Source of the DNA: Cacajao melanocephalus | Lineage: Eukaryota; Chordata; Mammalia; Primates; Pitheciidae | Assembly (NCBI GenBank): GCA_963573385.1 | Contig: CAUYLG010005376.1 | Location: 1-64,000 of the forward strand | Reading direction: 5' to 3' | DNA length: 64,000 bases | Part shown: positions 1 through 16,764 of the stretch, piece by piece | Position numbering within the stretch: the stretch's first letter is position 1 | Layout of the letters: each line of letters starts with the position of its first letter | Position numbers and translations under genes: made by a program | Notes under the pieces: model-generated | Told to the model about the DNA's origin: nothing | Database searches by the model: none | The model's input: the letters and a program-made list of their open reading frames with translations, nothing else

Positions 1-74
1 TGTCCTCAAGTGATCCGCCCACCTTGGCCTCCCAAAGTGCTAGGATTACAGGTGTGAGCCACTGCACCCGGCCA
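1..74 (-). repeat. Alu, truncated by window edge
   Basis: This is the 5' end of an Alu read on the minus strand. It shows the reverse complement of the Alu head, with GGCCTCCCAAAGTGCTAGG near 27 and the terminal CACCCGGCC at about 65-73. The rest lies outside the window. Confidence 0.95.
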
Positions 75-715
75 GGAACTGTTTTTTAATCATAGGAGGA
101 GCATGACCAGATGCTGCAGGTGGATGGATAGTGAGTCTGAAGACAGCAAGCGTGAAGCAGAAAAGGCACTGAAGAGACTGTCATGGCAGCCAGGAGGGAG
201 ACTGCGGAGTCTGCAGGCCTGTGGGTACAGCAAGGATCCAGCGCACACAGCGTGTGGGGTTGAGATAGTAGAGGATGTGACGTGGGAAGTCAGGGAGTGG
301 GGAAGGCTTCACGACCGAAGGCATGAAGAATGAAGAGCGGGTGATGGCTTGCAAAAGCAGCCCCATCGGTATCTCCTGCTGCCTTTCAAGATCTGCTGGC
401 GGGGACAAGCTGACAAGACTGACAGCCTTCGGGGCTCCATGCTGCACTGTAGTCCTGGCCTCAGGAGCCCCTGCCCCCACATGTGAGGCACAGACTAAAG
501 AGCATGGGCAAGGGGCCATGCCTGCATCTTAGAGCCTCAGGCAGGCTCCAGCTTTGGGAAGGTCTGTAGATTGATCATCTTCTCCAAATCAGGAGCTGAA
601 ACACAACTGCTGATTGTGCATTTTACTGAATTTTTGCTATAGTCTTGGAGATAGCAAATTTCTGGGTCCTTTTTATGTGAATCTGAAGATAGGACATGTA
701 AAATAGGACTATCGA
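75..715. other. unique sequence, no gene recognised
   Basis: No interspersed repeat or coding signature is evident. Overlapping frames of 60-110 codons occur on both strands, but none has recognisable domains and they overlap each other, so they are treated as chance. Confidence 0.5.
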
Positions 716-858
716 GCTGGGCGGCATGGCTCCCACCTGTAATCACAGCTACCCAGGAGGCTGAGGCGGGAGGATCCCTTGAGGCCAAGAGTTTGAGATC
801 AACCTGAGCAACATAGGGAACCCCACCTCAATCTGTAAATAAAGAAATAAAAATAAAA
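716..858 (+). repeat. Alu monomer (FLAM/FAM-like)
   Basis: The sequence starts GCTGGGCGGCATGGCTC, keeps a left-monomer body (GAGGCTGAGGCGGGAGGATC) and ends in an A-rich tail made of AAATAAAAAT-type units. It has no right monomer. The dimeric Alu at 866 abuts it directly. Confidence 0.75.
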
Positions 859-865
859 TAAGATA

Positions 866-1160
866 GCCAGGCACTGTGGCTCACGCCTGTCAACTCAGCA
901 ATTTGGGAGGCCAAGGCGGGCAGATCACCTGAGGTCAGGAGTTTGAGAACAGCCTGACCAATATGATGAAACCTCATCTCTACTAAAAATACAAAAATTA
1001 GCTGGCATGGTGGTGAGCACCTGTAGTCCCAGCTACTCAGGAGATTGAGGCAGGAGGTTGAACCCAGGAGGCGGAGGTGGCAGTGAGCCGAGATCATGCC
1101 ACTGTACTCCAGCCTGGGCAACACAGCAAAACTCTGTCTCAGAAATGAAATAAAATAAGA
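866..1160 (+). repeat. Alu element
   Basis: Full dimeric Alu beginning GCCAGGCACTGTGGCTCACG and ending in an AAATGAAATAAAATAA tail. Several substitutions from consensus suggest an older J/S-type copy. Confidence 0.93.
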
Positions 1161-1796
1161 CTGTCCCAGAGAATTCCAAACATATAATCTCCATAATCAT
1201 GGACTGCGTGTATTGTATACTTGATTTAAAATGTTTTGAAAACATCCACCAAAAATGCAGGCATCAGAGTGGAGGGAGTAACTGGCTTCCTCATTCTTAC
1301 AAACACCGCCAGAAGTGGCACCTAAGGCAGGCACCAATTTAACTCAGTTCTCTGTGCTATCCCTGCTGGGTCATTTTCCATTGTTGGTTCACTTTTACAA
1401 AGTGAACATGAGCGTCAATCTTTCTAAAGTCTTTCATGACTCAAATCTATGCAAAATTGTTTTGAGTGAGGAAGGGGGACCCAAGAAATAAAGACATTTT
1501 ACAGATATGACACAAAAAAACAAGATCCCTTGATTATGTTGGTAGAAAAAAAAAACCTAATTTAAATTAGGAGATAAAGCTGAGGAAGAAACCAACCATG
1601 ACTGCAAGTGGAACTAAGTACTTAGCATCCAGCGCCTTCTTAAATTTTTCTCGGTTAGGGCACCAATAAATCCCGGTGTCTAATGCAGATTCCTGAAAGC
1701 GGACTCCCGTCCTCATACCCTGTGGAAGGCAGCCCCCACTCCTTCCTGGCATCTGTCTAATGAACCATATGAATAAGTGGCTGTTTCTCCACTCTG
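1161..1796. other. unique sequence, no gene recognised
   Basis: Mostly unique sequence with a short A-run near 1547. No splice-flanked open frame or known family is seen. Confidence 0.45.
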
Positions 1797-1932
1797 CTGC
1801 TCATTAGAATCACCGGGGGAGGTTTATAAACAGGCCAATGCTCCAGTCCTCACCACTCGAAAATTCTAGAACAATTAAGCTGATTCTGGTGGTAGAGCTT
1901 GGGCATCGGTATTTTTTAAAAGCCCTCTGATA
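1797..1932 (+). mobile_element. MER5A-type hAT-Charlie DNA element
   Basis: Non-autonomous hAT-Charlie fragment. Recognisable blocks are TTAGAATCACCGGGG at about 1804, a central CTGATTCTGGTGGTAG block at about 1880, and GGTATTTTTTAAAAGCCC at about 1908, in the order expected for the MER5A plus strand. Both terminal inverted repeats are missing or decayed. Confidence 0.7.
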
Positions 1933-1978
1933 GACACTAGGTTTTTGTAGAAAAAAAGAAGAAAAAAAGCCCCTCTGA

Positions 1979-3489
<1,511 letters not shown>

Positions 3490-3645
3490 TAGAAGTGGAG
3501 AAACCTGGGTTCCACTCTTGGTTTCAGCATTCTTAGTGAATACCTGACCTTGCTAAACTTCTGCTTTCACCTCTGAAGTGGGAATGATGTCGCCTCTGCA
3601 TATCACAGGGGACTGGTGTAGAATGGATAGGAGAGCGTTATCACG
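3490..3645 (+). repeat. MIR
   Basis: MIR core order is visible: GAAACCTGGGTTCCACTC, then a degraded CTGACCTTGC block, then TTCACCTCTGAAGTGGGAATGATG. Divergence is high, as expected for this mammalian-wide SINE. Confidence 0.65.
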
Positions 3646-3689
3646 TTGCCGTTAAATATCAATATTTAAAAATACCTATTTGGAATTAC

Positions 3690-3800
3690 ATTTGAATTCA
3701 GACTGAGTGGTCTCAGCTCTTCCAAGACACTCGCCAGACCTCTCTGAGCCTCAGTTTCCACATCTGTAAAATAGCAATAATATAATCCCATAGGTTTTCT
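3690..3800 (+). repeat. MIR
   Basis: A second MIR fragment with the diagnostic stretch CTCTGAGCCTCAGTTTCC followed by ACATCTGTAAAATAGCAATAAT. Confidence 0.8.
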
Positions 3801-3839
3801 CTCTTTATTTTAATTATGGAAGCTTTTAATGTTGTTGTT

Positions 3840-4890
<1,051 letters not shown>

Positions 4891-4892
4891 TT

Positions 4893-4942
4893 GGATTGTA
4901 AGGATTAAATGAATTAATGCCTGTAAAGCGCTTAGCAGGTAT
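4893..4942 (+). repeat. MIR 3' part
   Basis: Short MIR tail: GTAAGGATTAAATGAATTAA followed by TGCCTGTAAAGCGCTTAGCA. Confidence 0.65.
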
Positions 4943-5609
<667 letters not shown>

Positions 5610-5628
<19 letters not shown>

Positions 5629-5773
5629 ATGGTAAAACTTCTATAAATATTAGCCGACAGCCTTCAACCATTAACGTGTTACATTGTTACTTAAGGATTA
5701 AAAGTTAATATATGTAAAACCCTGAGCACAATATAAAGCACATGGTAAAATTTCTATATAAATATTAGGTATT
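5610..5773 (+). repeat. two MIR tail fragments
   Basis: Two diverged copies of the MIR 3' end lie close together: CATGGTAAAACTTCTATAAA near 5628 and CATGGTAAAATTTCTATATA near 5741, each ending in AAATATTAG. They may be one MIR with a local duplication. Confidence 0.45.
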
Positions 5774-6072
5774 GGCCGGGCGTGGTGCCTCACGCTTGTA
5801 ATCCCAGCACTTTGGGAGACTGAAGCTGGTAGATCACTTGAGGTCAGGAGTTCAAGACCAGCCTGGCCAAATGGCAAAACCCTGTCTCTACTAAAAATAT
5901 AAAAATTAGCCAGGCGTGGTGATGGGCACCTGTAATCCCAGCTACTTGGGAGACTGAGGCAAAAGAATCACTTGAACCCAGAAGGCAGATGTTGCGGTTA
6001 ACTTGGATCATGCCACTGCACTCCACCCAGCCTGGGAGACAGAATGAAACTTCATCTCCAAAAAAAAAAAAT
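5774..6072 (+). repeat. Alu element
   Basis: Begins GGCCGGGCGTGGTGCCTCAC and ends in an A-run. TTAGGTATT before the element and ATAGGTATTA after its A-tail are the likely target-site duplication. Confidence 0.95.
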
Positions 6073-6584
6073 AGGTATTACATTGCAACATCCTACACTG
6101 TTATTTTGTAGTTGTTTTGATGCTAATTTATATTCATGTTAGAATGTTATTTCGTAATTTTTAAGAACTAATTTAAATTCACAAGACTCCTAAGAAAGAG
6201 CCACAGCAGTCATCACTTTTGCTAGGTGGGGAGACAGGAGTAGGTCTGCAGATTGGGAGGCCTAGAGGGAGAGCAGGAGCTTGGGTGGGCGCTGGAACAG
6301 CCCGGAACCCCAGCTCAGGTGGGCAGGGTCCTGGCTCTCCTGCGTCACCAGCCACACGACACCGGGAAAGTCACTGTTCCAGACTGAGGATTCCTTTTCT
6401 CTGAAATGATTATACAATAGGTATTCTCCAAACCCCTTTCCACAACTAAAATTCTAGGTTCTATAAAGAAAAGGATCATGAAAGGCATAGCATATGACTA
6501 TCAGTTAAACAATAAGAAAGCTATTTTGCTCTATTTGTAGTATGTCCAAAAAATCTTACAAAAACATTTACCAGGCAATACATC

Positions 6585-6589
<5 letters not shown>
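6073..6589. other. unique sequence with a MIR remnant
   Basis: Mostly unique. From about 6345 to 6415 there is a MIR-like stretch, CACACGACACCGGGAAAGTC followed by TTTTCTCTGAAATGATTAT, in plus orientation. A small relatively GC-rich patch at 6220-6350 has no further recognisable structure. Confidence 0.4.
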
Positions 6590-6615
<26 letters not shown>

Positions 6616-6899
6616 GAGTTGGCGTCTCACTCTGTCACACAGGCTGGAGTGCAGTGGCGCAATCTCAGCTCACTGCAACACCTCTGCCTCCTGGATTCAA
6701 GCAATTCTCTGCCTCAGCCTCTCGAGTAGCTGGGATTACAGGCACCTGCCACCACACCTGGCTAATTTTTTGTATTTTTAGTAGAGACAGAGTTTCACCA
6801 TCTTGACCAGGCTGGTCTTGAACTCCTGACCTTGTGATCCACTCACCTCAACCTCTCAAAGTGCTAGGATTACAGGCTTGAGCCACCGAGCCCGGCCCA
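6590..6899 (-). repeat. Alu element
   Basis: A long poly-T of about 25 then GAGTTGGCGTCTCACTCTG. The end reads CACCGAGCCCGGCCC. CATCAT occurs on both sides and fits the target-site duplication. Confidence 0.95.
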
Positions 6900-7162
6900 T
6901 CATTCTTAAAATGGACTAGGAAAGAAGGATTTTCATAAAAGCAGCCACATTGACATGTACCAGTCTTCTCAGATTACACTACCATCTTCTTTAGTTTATC
7001 CCTAACTTTTTTTTTTCTATTTCATGGACAATTTTGACTTTCTTCTTATATGTGAACTTTTTTTTTTGGTCTCAGGGTTGTTTGTGGTTATTTCTGTCTT
7101 CTTGTTTAAGCCTCTTACCAATCGTTTTGTTTTGTTTGGTTTAGTTTGGTTTGGTTTCCTCT

Positions 7163-7770
<608 letters not shown>

Positions 7771-8547
7771 ATTTTCTCTTTCTACTCCATTTCTTTTTGC
7801 CAAGCATTTTTCCCTGACTTGTTTTCTTTTATTCCCCTCCTTGGTACACTTGTTTCTTTCTCTCACTTATTTCTTCTCGAATCTGGATAGAAGACGCAAA
7901 ATTTCTCAATATGGAGATGGAATCACTTACAGCATCTTGGTGAGGCTTCATCCTGAAAACCCTGCCTACTTTGTTCAGATGAAAACAGCCCCCCAGGGGA
8001 GACACCATGGCTGGGCATGAAGATGACAGAGCTTCTGGACTCACAGCTTCTCAGACCTCTGTAGATGCATAAGTCCCTACTCCAAGAGAATGTCACTTGT
8101 GCCGGCTGGAACATTTCACCCTAGAGGCAGCTCTGTCAAAAAGCCCACTGCCCATGGGTGCACTGGGAAGAATGGTGGTGGAGAGGAGTTAAGGGACAGA
8201 AAGTGGACCCTCTTGTTCGGGGCAGGAGAGGACACAGCCTTTCTTGCTGTTGAGCATTGGGAGAAATGTGCTAACACACTTTCAGATCTTCAGAAAGGAC
8301 TACTAATTGTAAAGAAAGCCTGGAGTTTGCCAAGGGTCCTTAACGTCTTCCTGTTGCCCATCATCACAGTGGAAGGCTGAGAGGGCAGCCATGGCTGGGA
8401 TGCGGAGTGAAGGAGAGAGCAGTCAGGAGGGCAGAGGCCATCACCCCAGAGGATGAGGTCTAGAGGACTGGGGACTTGGAGCCAATTTCTATGGTGCCTT
8501 CATGTTTTTCCATCCATTCTCCAAGCAGCTTTTTGAAAAAAGTTGTG
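7771..8547. other. unique sequence, no gene recognised
   Basis: No repeat is identified apart from a T/C-rich tract near 7790-7880. A 96-codon frame at 8090-8380 has no recognisable domain. No splice or promoter context was seen. Confidence 0.4.
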
Positions 8548-8692
8548 GGGTTTCCTTCTGTTCCCTGGGCTGGAGTGCAGAGGTACAATCGTACCTCACT
8601 GCTGCCCCCAACTCCTGAGTTCAAGCGATCTTCCTGCCCTGGCCTCCCAAAGCACTGGGATTACAAGCATGAGCCACCCTGCCCAACCTAAG
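8548..8692 (-). repeat. Alu monomer
   Basis: Minus-strand Alu monomer: CTGGGCTGGAGTGCAGAGG near 8565, then CTGGCCTCCCAAAGCACTGG and TGCCCAACC at the end. It lacks the second monomer. Confidence 0.8.
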
Positions 8693-9238
8693 CAGCTTCT
8701 TTATCTTGGCATGGCTTTCCCAACAGACATCCCTCCTGAAAAGATGCAGTTCCCATTTGAAAGAATGACATGGCCTTTTTGTCTCAGACCAATGTCACTT
8801 GCTTGGACAATGTAAAACAATTTTTCCCCCGATCTCTCTAATTACTTTGGATAAGCTGAAAAGTCAAAATAATATGACCAGAACTTGGCAACTCTTTGGA
8901 TATGAAGAGCAGATAATGAGAAAAGAGTCAATGGTAATATTAAATTTGAAGTCAGAGTTCCCGGAAGAAGGATATACCACATACAGAACACAAAAAGGTA
9001 GACTCCATTGCAGTACTGATCATCTTCAGGTCTCCTCTCACCGCCAACCCTCTATCTTAAAATCTTGGGGTGGAAGCTCTGTTGGATGCAAGCGGTCATT
9101 TCAAGGGCCGTATTTCACTTCCATATTCATCTGTAAATTCCATCTTAGTGCTTTCTGTGTTCAAGATGGTGAACCAGGTGTTAGGAGAATGAACAAGGGG
9201 GAAAGATACAGCATACCGTATGAGAAGAACAGAGGTTT
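8693..9238. other. unique sequence with a 155-codon open frame of unknown status
   Basis: A plus-strand frame runs 8799-9266 but its last codons enter the following Alu. The predicted protein has no signal peptide, membrane segment or motif I recognise, and no promoter or splice pattern supports it. Probably a chance frame. Confidence 0.25.
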
Positions 9239-9525
9239 GGCTGGGCACAGGGACTCATGCCTGTAATCCCAGCACTTTGGGAGATCAAGGCAGGTGGATC
9301 ACCTGAGGTCAGGAATTGAGACTAGCCTGTCCAACATGGCAAAACCCTGTATCTACTAAAAGTACAAAAATTAGCAGGTGCCTGTAATCCCAGCAATTCA
9401 GGAGGCTGAGGCAGGAGAATCACTTGAACCCAGGGCGGCGGAAGTTGCAGTGAGCCAGGATTGGGCCACTGCACCCCAGTCTAGGTGACAAGAAAGACTC
9501 TGTCAAAAAAAAAAAAAAAAAAAAG
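9239..9525 (+). repeat. Alu element
   Basis: Plus-strand Alu with an internal deletion near 9375. The direct repeat AAGAACAGAG occurs immediately before (about 9225) and after the A-tail (about 9523), a clear target-site duplication. Confidence 0.95.
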
Positions 9526-9604
9526 AACAGAGTAAAAAAAAAAGTAGAGAATACAAGACACACACAGAAATAACTAAAATTCAAACATATTGGTTATTTG
9601 TTAT

Positions 9605-10035
9605 TTGTATTAGAAACCATTTAAGAGACTGTCAACTATAAATAACAGAAAAATCCTACTTTTAATTGATTTGTTAAATAAAATAAATTTATTATCTCAC
9701 CAAAAATCTAGAAATAGGATGATTCTGGGGCTGATTAATACAACAGCTTGAGGACTTCCGTCTTCACCCTCTGCCGTCTGGGCATGTTGGCCTTGGTCTT
9801 CAAGCTGGTCCCCTCATGACACAAGAGGGTCACAGGTTCAGTCATTCCACAGGGGCACAGCCACACTGGGTGAAAGAAGAGGGTCCAATGTCTCCAATTG
9901 TTTTTCTTTTGTTTTTATGGGCAGGAAATTGTCCTTGGAACCACCCCTCCCCCACTTCCTCTGTGTCTCACTCATCACAAGTACATCACGTGACCATTCT
10001 GAGATGAATCACCAGCAAGGAGAATATTAACCTGA
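9605..10035. repeat. ancient interspersed repeat, family not named
   Basis: The order of motifs (TAAATAACAGAAAAATCC, an AAATAAATTTATTATCTC stretch, TCTTCACCCTCTGCCGTC, CATCACGTGACCATTCTGAG, ATCACCAGCAAGGAGAAT) matches an old mammalian repeat that I recognise but cannot name. Diverged relatives seem to lie at 37290-37710 and perhaps 49815-50310. Confidence 0.35.
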
Positions 10036-10349
10036 TTGCTTGGACCAGTGAAGAGTCAACATTTCTTTGGACCTGGAGAGGGAACCCCGGACACCAGACA
10101 CCTAAACAAAAATCTGAATTCTGTTATAAAGGTAAAGAAGGGGGAACGCCTTTCTTCGGATAAAGAAGAGTATTTGCTGCGACATGCCTGTTGTAGCTGG
10201 CACATTCACTTGAAGCTGTTTAGTCCCATCCAACACATGTTTAGACAATGAAGTGTCTGAGATCCTTCCATTGTTTTGCAAGAGAAAGGGTAAACACCGT
10301 GTTCCGCCAGAACTGAGGACGGCTCTTGAATAAACACAACTACTGATTT

Positions 10350-10590
10350 CTGTGGCACCAGCTGTATGCCAAAGCCATGTGCCCTGCACTACACTGCGCT
10401 AAGCATTCTAGCTTGGAGCCCATTTTGTTCTTACCACAGTTCTGCAAAGTGGATGCTATTACCCTTATTTATGCAAATGAAAGAAAACAGACAAACCCTT
10501 GCTTCAAGGAAGTTGAGTAACTTGCCAAAGTCACAAGCTAAACCACGACAGAGGCCAGAGCCAGCCCACACCTACCTCAGACTCAGCCTC
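10350..10590 (-). repeat. MIR (antisense)
   Basis: Antisense MIR core: GCACTACACTGCGCTAAGCA, then CTGCAAAGTGGATGCTATTA, then AGTAACTTGCCAAAGTCACA and AGAGGCCAGAGCC. It is near full length. Confidence 0.8.
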
Positions 10591-10594
10591 CTCC

Positions 10595-11150
10595 TCCAGG
10601 ATACATCTCCACTGTGTAATTTCCATGGCACGCGTGCGGGGAGCAGGAGCTTCTCAGGTCTGTGTATGACGGTGAGGGCAGAGGAAGGATAGCTTTATGC
10701 CTTCCTGAAAGTACTATGCTGCTGTGGAACTGAAGGCCGAGAGTTGGGGTAAAAAGCAGTCCCTGAGCTTATCAAGGAGGAGCTGTTTGTTGATTGAGGA
10801 CAATGGGAATCCAGGAATCAGAGTGGAATCCAGGAATCAGAGAACTTCACCCTCTTTCTGCCCAGAAAAGATGGGTTCTCAGCACTGCTGTTTATAATGG
10901 GGAAAAATAGAGCTGACTTAGAAAACCGTTAGATACATACACCAAAAGATTCAGGTTATTTCATAAAGCTTTTCATTAGGAGCCTGACTTTGCATCCATC
11001 CAAATGACAAGGCTGGCAACAGGCTTGTGTTGCACTGCATAATATGCCAAGTGTCTCTATGTGCACCATCTCAGGTAACATCTGAGGTCCCTGTCATTCC
11101 CCCTCAGATGATAAAATGGGTGCTGATGGAAACATTCTTATCTGCTTGCT
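10595..11150. other. unique sequence with a 19-bp tandem duplication
   Basis: Positions 10806-10842 hold two copies of GGAATCCAGGAATCAGAG spaced 19 bp apart. The rest shows no family or gene that I recognise. Confidence 0.5.
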
Positions 11151-11154
11151 CTAT

Positions 11155-11620
<466 letters not shown>

Positions 11621-13029
11621 TGAAGACTTGCCCAGGTTCATGGCTCCGGTCAGCTGCCGTGTGATATTCCTCTATTTCCAACAACAGATTGCAACAGAAA
11701 TTTTTTCTGGGTTCCTTAAGTTAATCATCAACCTGATTTGAATGCCGGAAATTTAATTCTGTTGTGAAAACCTCTCAAGGATGAATGCTATAAGGGGAAG
11801 GGATCAATGATAGTTGAAATAAACTTTCCCTTGTGTCAGGTAGGTCTAGATTTGTTGGGTAATGGGATCGTAGCACATATTTCAGTGCCTGAGTAAAGTT
11901 TTCCACTCAGGTTGCGGGGAAACAAATGAGCTTCTGTGCCTGGTAGTGTCGGCAATTGCCTGAAAATGACTATTCAGTGGGGGCGTGGCCATAACTGTCC
12001 TTCACCTTCTGGGAGGAAAAATAGAATCAAAATCTCTCTTGTGATGTACTGGTAACTGTAAATCTTAGAAGGTCCTAGGCACCAAACAGAAATCTGACAC
12101 TGGTCCTGACACCGTGATCTGATGCTATTCCTGCTCGTCAACACTGTTAGGGCAACTGAAGGGACTTAGCGTCTGCAAGGGGTGCAGGGAGGGAGGAGCA
12201 TTAATCAGTGAAACCTTATGCTTTCATGGAAAAGAGGGACAAGGGAAGTAAGAATTAGAGCAAGTTCTCAGGGAAAACATCTCATCTGTTTTAAGGGTGT
12301 ATGTGCAGTCCTTTGTTAATCTAAACAAAGACTCCATCCTGAGCTGAGATGAGGACCATCAGCTCACACTCAGTGGGGCCCCAGGTACCGTTTCCCTATC
12401 TCAACTCTTTGCCTACTAAGGGATTTTGGACTTGGTTGGGAAAATGTGCCAATGACAACACTGACCTCTCCCACCCAAGTACGGCCTTTGGGAGGCTTGG
12501 GTCGCTGTGTTGTGTGAAGTCGAGGGATTCCCAGCGTGTTGTACATTCCTATCTCCTTAGCCTGCCTCCAGATAGCTCCCTTCCTTCCTGGATAGATAGA
12601 GGGGTAGGTTAGCCAGGCAGGTGACCCTCACCTCCACCCCGGATTTAGTCAGAAACTTCGTTCCATCATCATTATTAATAGCTGGGCGTGCTAATGTTTC
12701 CTGAAGAACATGATAAGAACCACGCAGAATCTGAAGGAAACAAATCCATGACTCAGCACTTTCCCTCCTACTCGACAGCGATGGAGAGTTCCTGGTTGAT
12801 CCAAGAATATCTGTGAGGCCTGGGACTGTTGCCCAATGTCTGCGTGAAAATCTCATCTTATGTGGGATAAGGGTGTGCAGCCACCGAAACTCAGAAAAAT
12901 CATAGACAACCTCTGTGTAATGTCACGCTCGAGCCCTGCAGCTGCCTAAAGTCAAGGAACAGAACTGCCTTCTAACTACAGTGCCAGCTGCTGCTTCCTG
13001 AATTCCAATCAGTTTGCTAAAGGGAGGGA
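11621..13029. other. unique sequence, no gene recognised
   Basis: About 1.4 kb without a recognised repeat. Frames of 87 and 99 codons (12349 plus, 12557 minus) show no domains. GC content is slightly above the window average. Confidence 0.45.
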
Positions 13030-13240
13030 ACCTAAAGTTTACAGAGAATTGTCTTCAAGGTTTTTATATGCATTGCAGATTAGTCCCTCCATCTCCCTGT
13101 GAGATAAGAAATATGGACTGATTGCAGAGATGGAGAAGCTGAGGTTCAGAGAAGTTAAGGGATTAGCTTAAGATCTCACAGCTAATTAGAAGAGGGTCCC
13201 AAATCCAAACCTGATCCGTCTGTCTCTTGGCACCGAGCTC
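13030..13240 (-). repeat. MIR (antisense)
   Basis: Antisense MIR with GAGAAGCTGAGGTTCAGAG, AGAAGTTAAGGGATTAGC and GATCTCACAGCTAATTAG in order. Confidence 0.85.
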
Positions 13241-13435
13241 CTACCCCAGGCAGCATGATCTGAATAGGGACTGTGTACCCACCATTATGGACTGAATTGT
13301 GCCCCCAGTACAAAACAATGGTATGTTGAAACCATAACTCCCAATGTAACTGCATTCAGAAGTCAGGTTTTTAGGAAGGTAATTAGGTTCAATGAGATCA
13401 GAAGGGGATGCCAAAGCAATAGAACTGATGTTCTT

Positions 13436-13759
<324 letters not shown>

Positions 13760-13775
13760 TCATAAGCAAAGGAAG

Positions 13776-13979
13776 TCTGGGCAACACAGTGAGACTCTGT
13801 CTCTATTAAAAAAAAAATTAGCCAGGCATGGTGGCACACACCTGTGATCCTAGCTACTTGGGAGGCTGAGGTAGGAGAATAGCTGGAGTTCAGGAGACTG
13901 AGGCCGCAGTGAGCCATGATCACACCACTGCACTCCAGCCTGGGCGACAGAGTGAGACTCCATCTCAGAAAAGAAAAGG
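13776..13979 (+). repeat. Alu element, 5' truncated
   Basis: Begins inside the left monomer at GTCTGGGCAACACAGTG and ends AGAAAAGAAAAGGAA. AAAGGAA flanks both sides. This 5'-truncated retroposon sits less than 30 bp from the previous Alu. Confidence 0.9.
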
Positions 13980-14205
13980 AACTGGCACCAGGACTCTCTC
14001 CAAGCGAACACGAAAAACAGTTCCCGTGTACACCCAGTGGAAAGGTGGCCATCTGCAAGCCAGGGAGAGAGGCCTCACCAGAAACCCACCCTGCAGGCTC
14101 CTCGACCTTGGATTTCCAGCCTCCAGAGCTACGAGAAAATAATTGTCTGTTGTTTAAGCCATTCAGCCTTAGGGATTTTGCAATGGCAGCTTGAGCAGAC
14201 TAGTA

Positions 14206-14626
14206 CACCCACCTTGGTGCCTTTAAAACTTTCTCTTCAAAATACCTCATGTAACACTCAGAAAAATGCCATGCTGACCTAAACCCACATCCCACAGCAC
14301 CTTCCTAACCCCTACTGCCTCTCCAGCGGGGCCAGGGCTGGATGAGGTCGGGGAGGTACTTTCCCAGGGCACAAAAATTACGGGGATACCAACAACTCAG
14401 TGATTAAATAACATTTTAATTAAATGCTTTTAAAAATCAAAATTAATGCAAAAACTCCATAAGAATTTGGCTACTTCACAATTTTTGCCCACAGCTAGTT
14501 GTAGGTGATAACTTTTCTCCATTGTTTTCCAATGTAAGTAGAGCCTCTGTGAGTGGAACCCAAACTCCATGCTTGAGATGAAGGAACTACCCTTTTTTCC
14601 TCATGACAGATTATTAAGATGTTAAA
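14206..14626. other. unique or unrecognised sequence
   Basis: No confident family. The stretch around 14330-14460 (TTCCCAGGGCACAAAAATTA, then an AT-rich segment) may be an old transposon fragment, but I cannot assign it. Confidence 0.35.
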
Positions 14627-15415
<789 letters not shown>

Positions 15416-15499
15416 GTAAGAGAGTCCAACCACCTCTTACCAAATCCATCCTTATCACCCCAGTCTGAGCCTCCTAAATAGTCCCTGGCTGCCACCTTC

Positions 15500-15552
15500 A
15501 GTTTAGTTTGGTTTGGTTTGGTTCTGTTCGGTTCGCTTCGGTTTGGTTTCGT
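15500..15552. repeat. GTTTG/GGTTC low-complexity tract
   Basis: Imperfect five-base repeat (GTTTG, GGTTT, GTTCG units) immediately before the minus-strand Alu. It is most likely the diverged poly-T tail of that Alu turned into a microsatellite. Confidence 0.7.
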
Positions 15553-15829
15553 TTTGAAATAGGGTTTCACTCTGTCACCCAGGCTGGAGTGCAGTGGCGT
15601 GATGACGGTTCACTGCAGCCACACCTCCCTGGGCTCAGGTGATCATCCCACCTCAGCCTCCCAAGTAGCTGGGGCTACAGGCATGTGCCACCAGGCCCAG
15701 CTAATTTTTGTATTTTTTGTAGAAATGAGGTTTCACCATGTTGCCCAGGCTGGTCTCAAACTCCTGAGCTCAAGAGATCCAGTTGCCTTGGCCTCCCAAA
15801 ATGCTGGGACTGTGAGAATGAACCACGTG
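15553..15829 (-). repeat. Alu element (J-like)
   Basis: Minus-strand, diverged Alu (AAATAGGGTTTCACTCTGTC near 15558) ending in a degraded head at CCACGTG. It is inserted in the L2. Confidence 0.9.
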
Positions 15830-16051
15830 TCCACCTTCTGGTTCCCCACCTTTGCTCTCTTCAGCCATTTCTCATTGTGGGCGCCAGAGTCATTCTGCTA
15901 AACAATAAAGCAGATCATGCCACTTCTCTGGCTCAAACCTTCCAATTGCTTCTCATCCTTACTCAGAGTAAAGTCAAATAAATAAAACAATCTGCCCTGC
16001 AAAGCCACCTCCCCATGAGCCCTCTTCCCTCATCTTGTTAGCAAAACTCTA

Positions 16052-16412
16052 TAATTTATGGTTTGGTTGTGTCCCCACACACATCTCATCTTGAATTTCC
16101 ATGTGTTGTAGGAGGGACCCTGTGGGAGATAATTGAATCATGGGGGCAGGTCTTTCCCATGCTGTTCTTGTGAGAGTGAATAAGTCTCATGAGATCTGAT
16201 GGTTCTATAAGGGGGCGTTTCCCTGTGCAAGCTCTCTTTTTGCCTGCTGTCATCCACGTAAGATGTGACGTGCCCCTCCTCGCCTTCTATCCTGATTGCC
16301 AGAACTCCCCAGCCACGTAGAACTGCAAGTCCAAAAAACCTCTTTCTTTCGTCAATTTCCCAGTCTCAGGTATGTCTTTATCAGCAGCATAAAAACAGAT
16401 TAACACACTCGT
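16052..16412 (+). mobile_element. THE1-type MaLR solo LTR
   Basis: Solo LTR with TATGGTTTGGTTGTGTCCCC at the start, GATAATTGAATCATGGGGGC, GATCTGATGGTTCTATAAGG and, at the end, CCCAGTCTCAGGTATGTC then GCAGCATAAAAACAGATTAA. No internal MaLR sequence follows. Confidence 0.85.
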
Positions 16413-16764
16413 TTATAGTTGTTGCCTGCCCAAACACCACCAGAATAAAACTTGTCAGTCAGTCAAAACTGGGTTTATTAGATTTCCTGCAGTAAGGAAG
16501 CAGGCCACTTTGACAGAATCTTAGTAGTATTTCAAAATGAGACGTTAGAGCAGAGTCATTGTGGGGGTTTAAGGCCTCAGCTAGGTGATGCCAAGGAAGA
16601 TCTTGTAAGGAGGGGAATTGGCTGGAATCAGACGATTTGTGACATACCAGCTTTGAATTGAGAGGAAGATTGAGGTGAGGGTCTTGTACGGTTTGGTACG
16701 TAAACTGTTAGTCTTGACAAATAAGCACCATTTCCTGGTATTGTTTAACACATGAATTGAGAAT
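16413..16764. other. unassigned sequence
   Basis: About 350 bp between the THE1 LTR and the L2 3' end. It may be diverged L2 or an unidentified element. No coding signal. Confidence 0.3.

Larger units (their letters stand above)
15416..16048 (+). mobile_element. L2 3' region, split by an Alu
   Basis: After the Alu the sequence has CAGATCATGCCACTTCTCTGG, CTTCCAATTGCTTCTCATCC and CAGAGTAAAGTCAAATAAAT, the usual L2 3' UTR order. The left 85 bp (CCAACCACCTCTTACC, AGTCCCTGGCTGCC) fit the same element. The L2 resumes at 16765 after a THE1 LTR and unassigned sequence. Confidence 0.6.

Noticed and set aside
8799..9266. 155-codon plus-strand frame
   Set aside because: No recognisable domain, no splice or promoter context, and the last codons come from an Alu.
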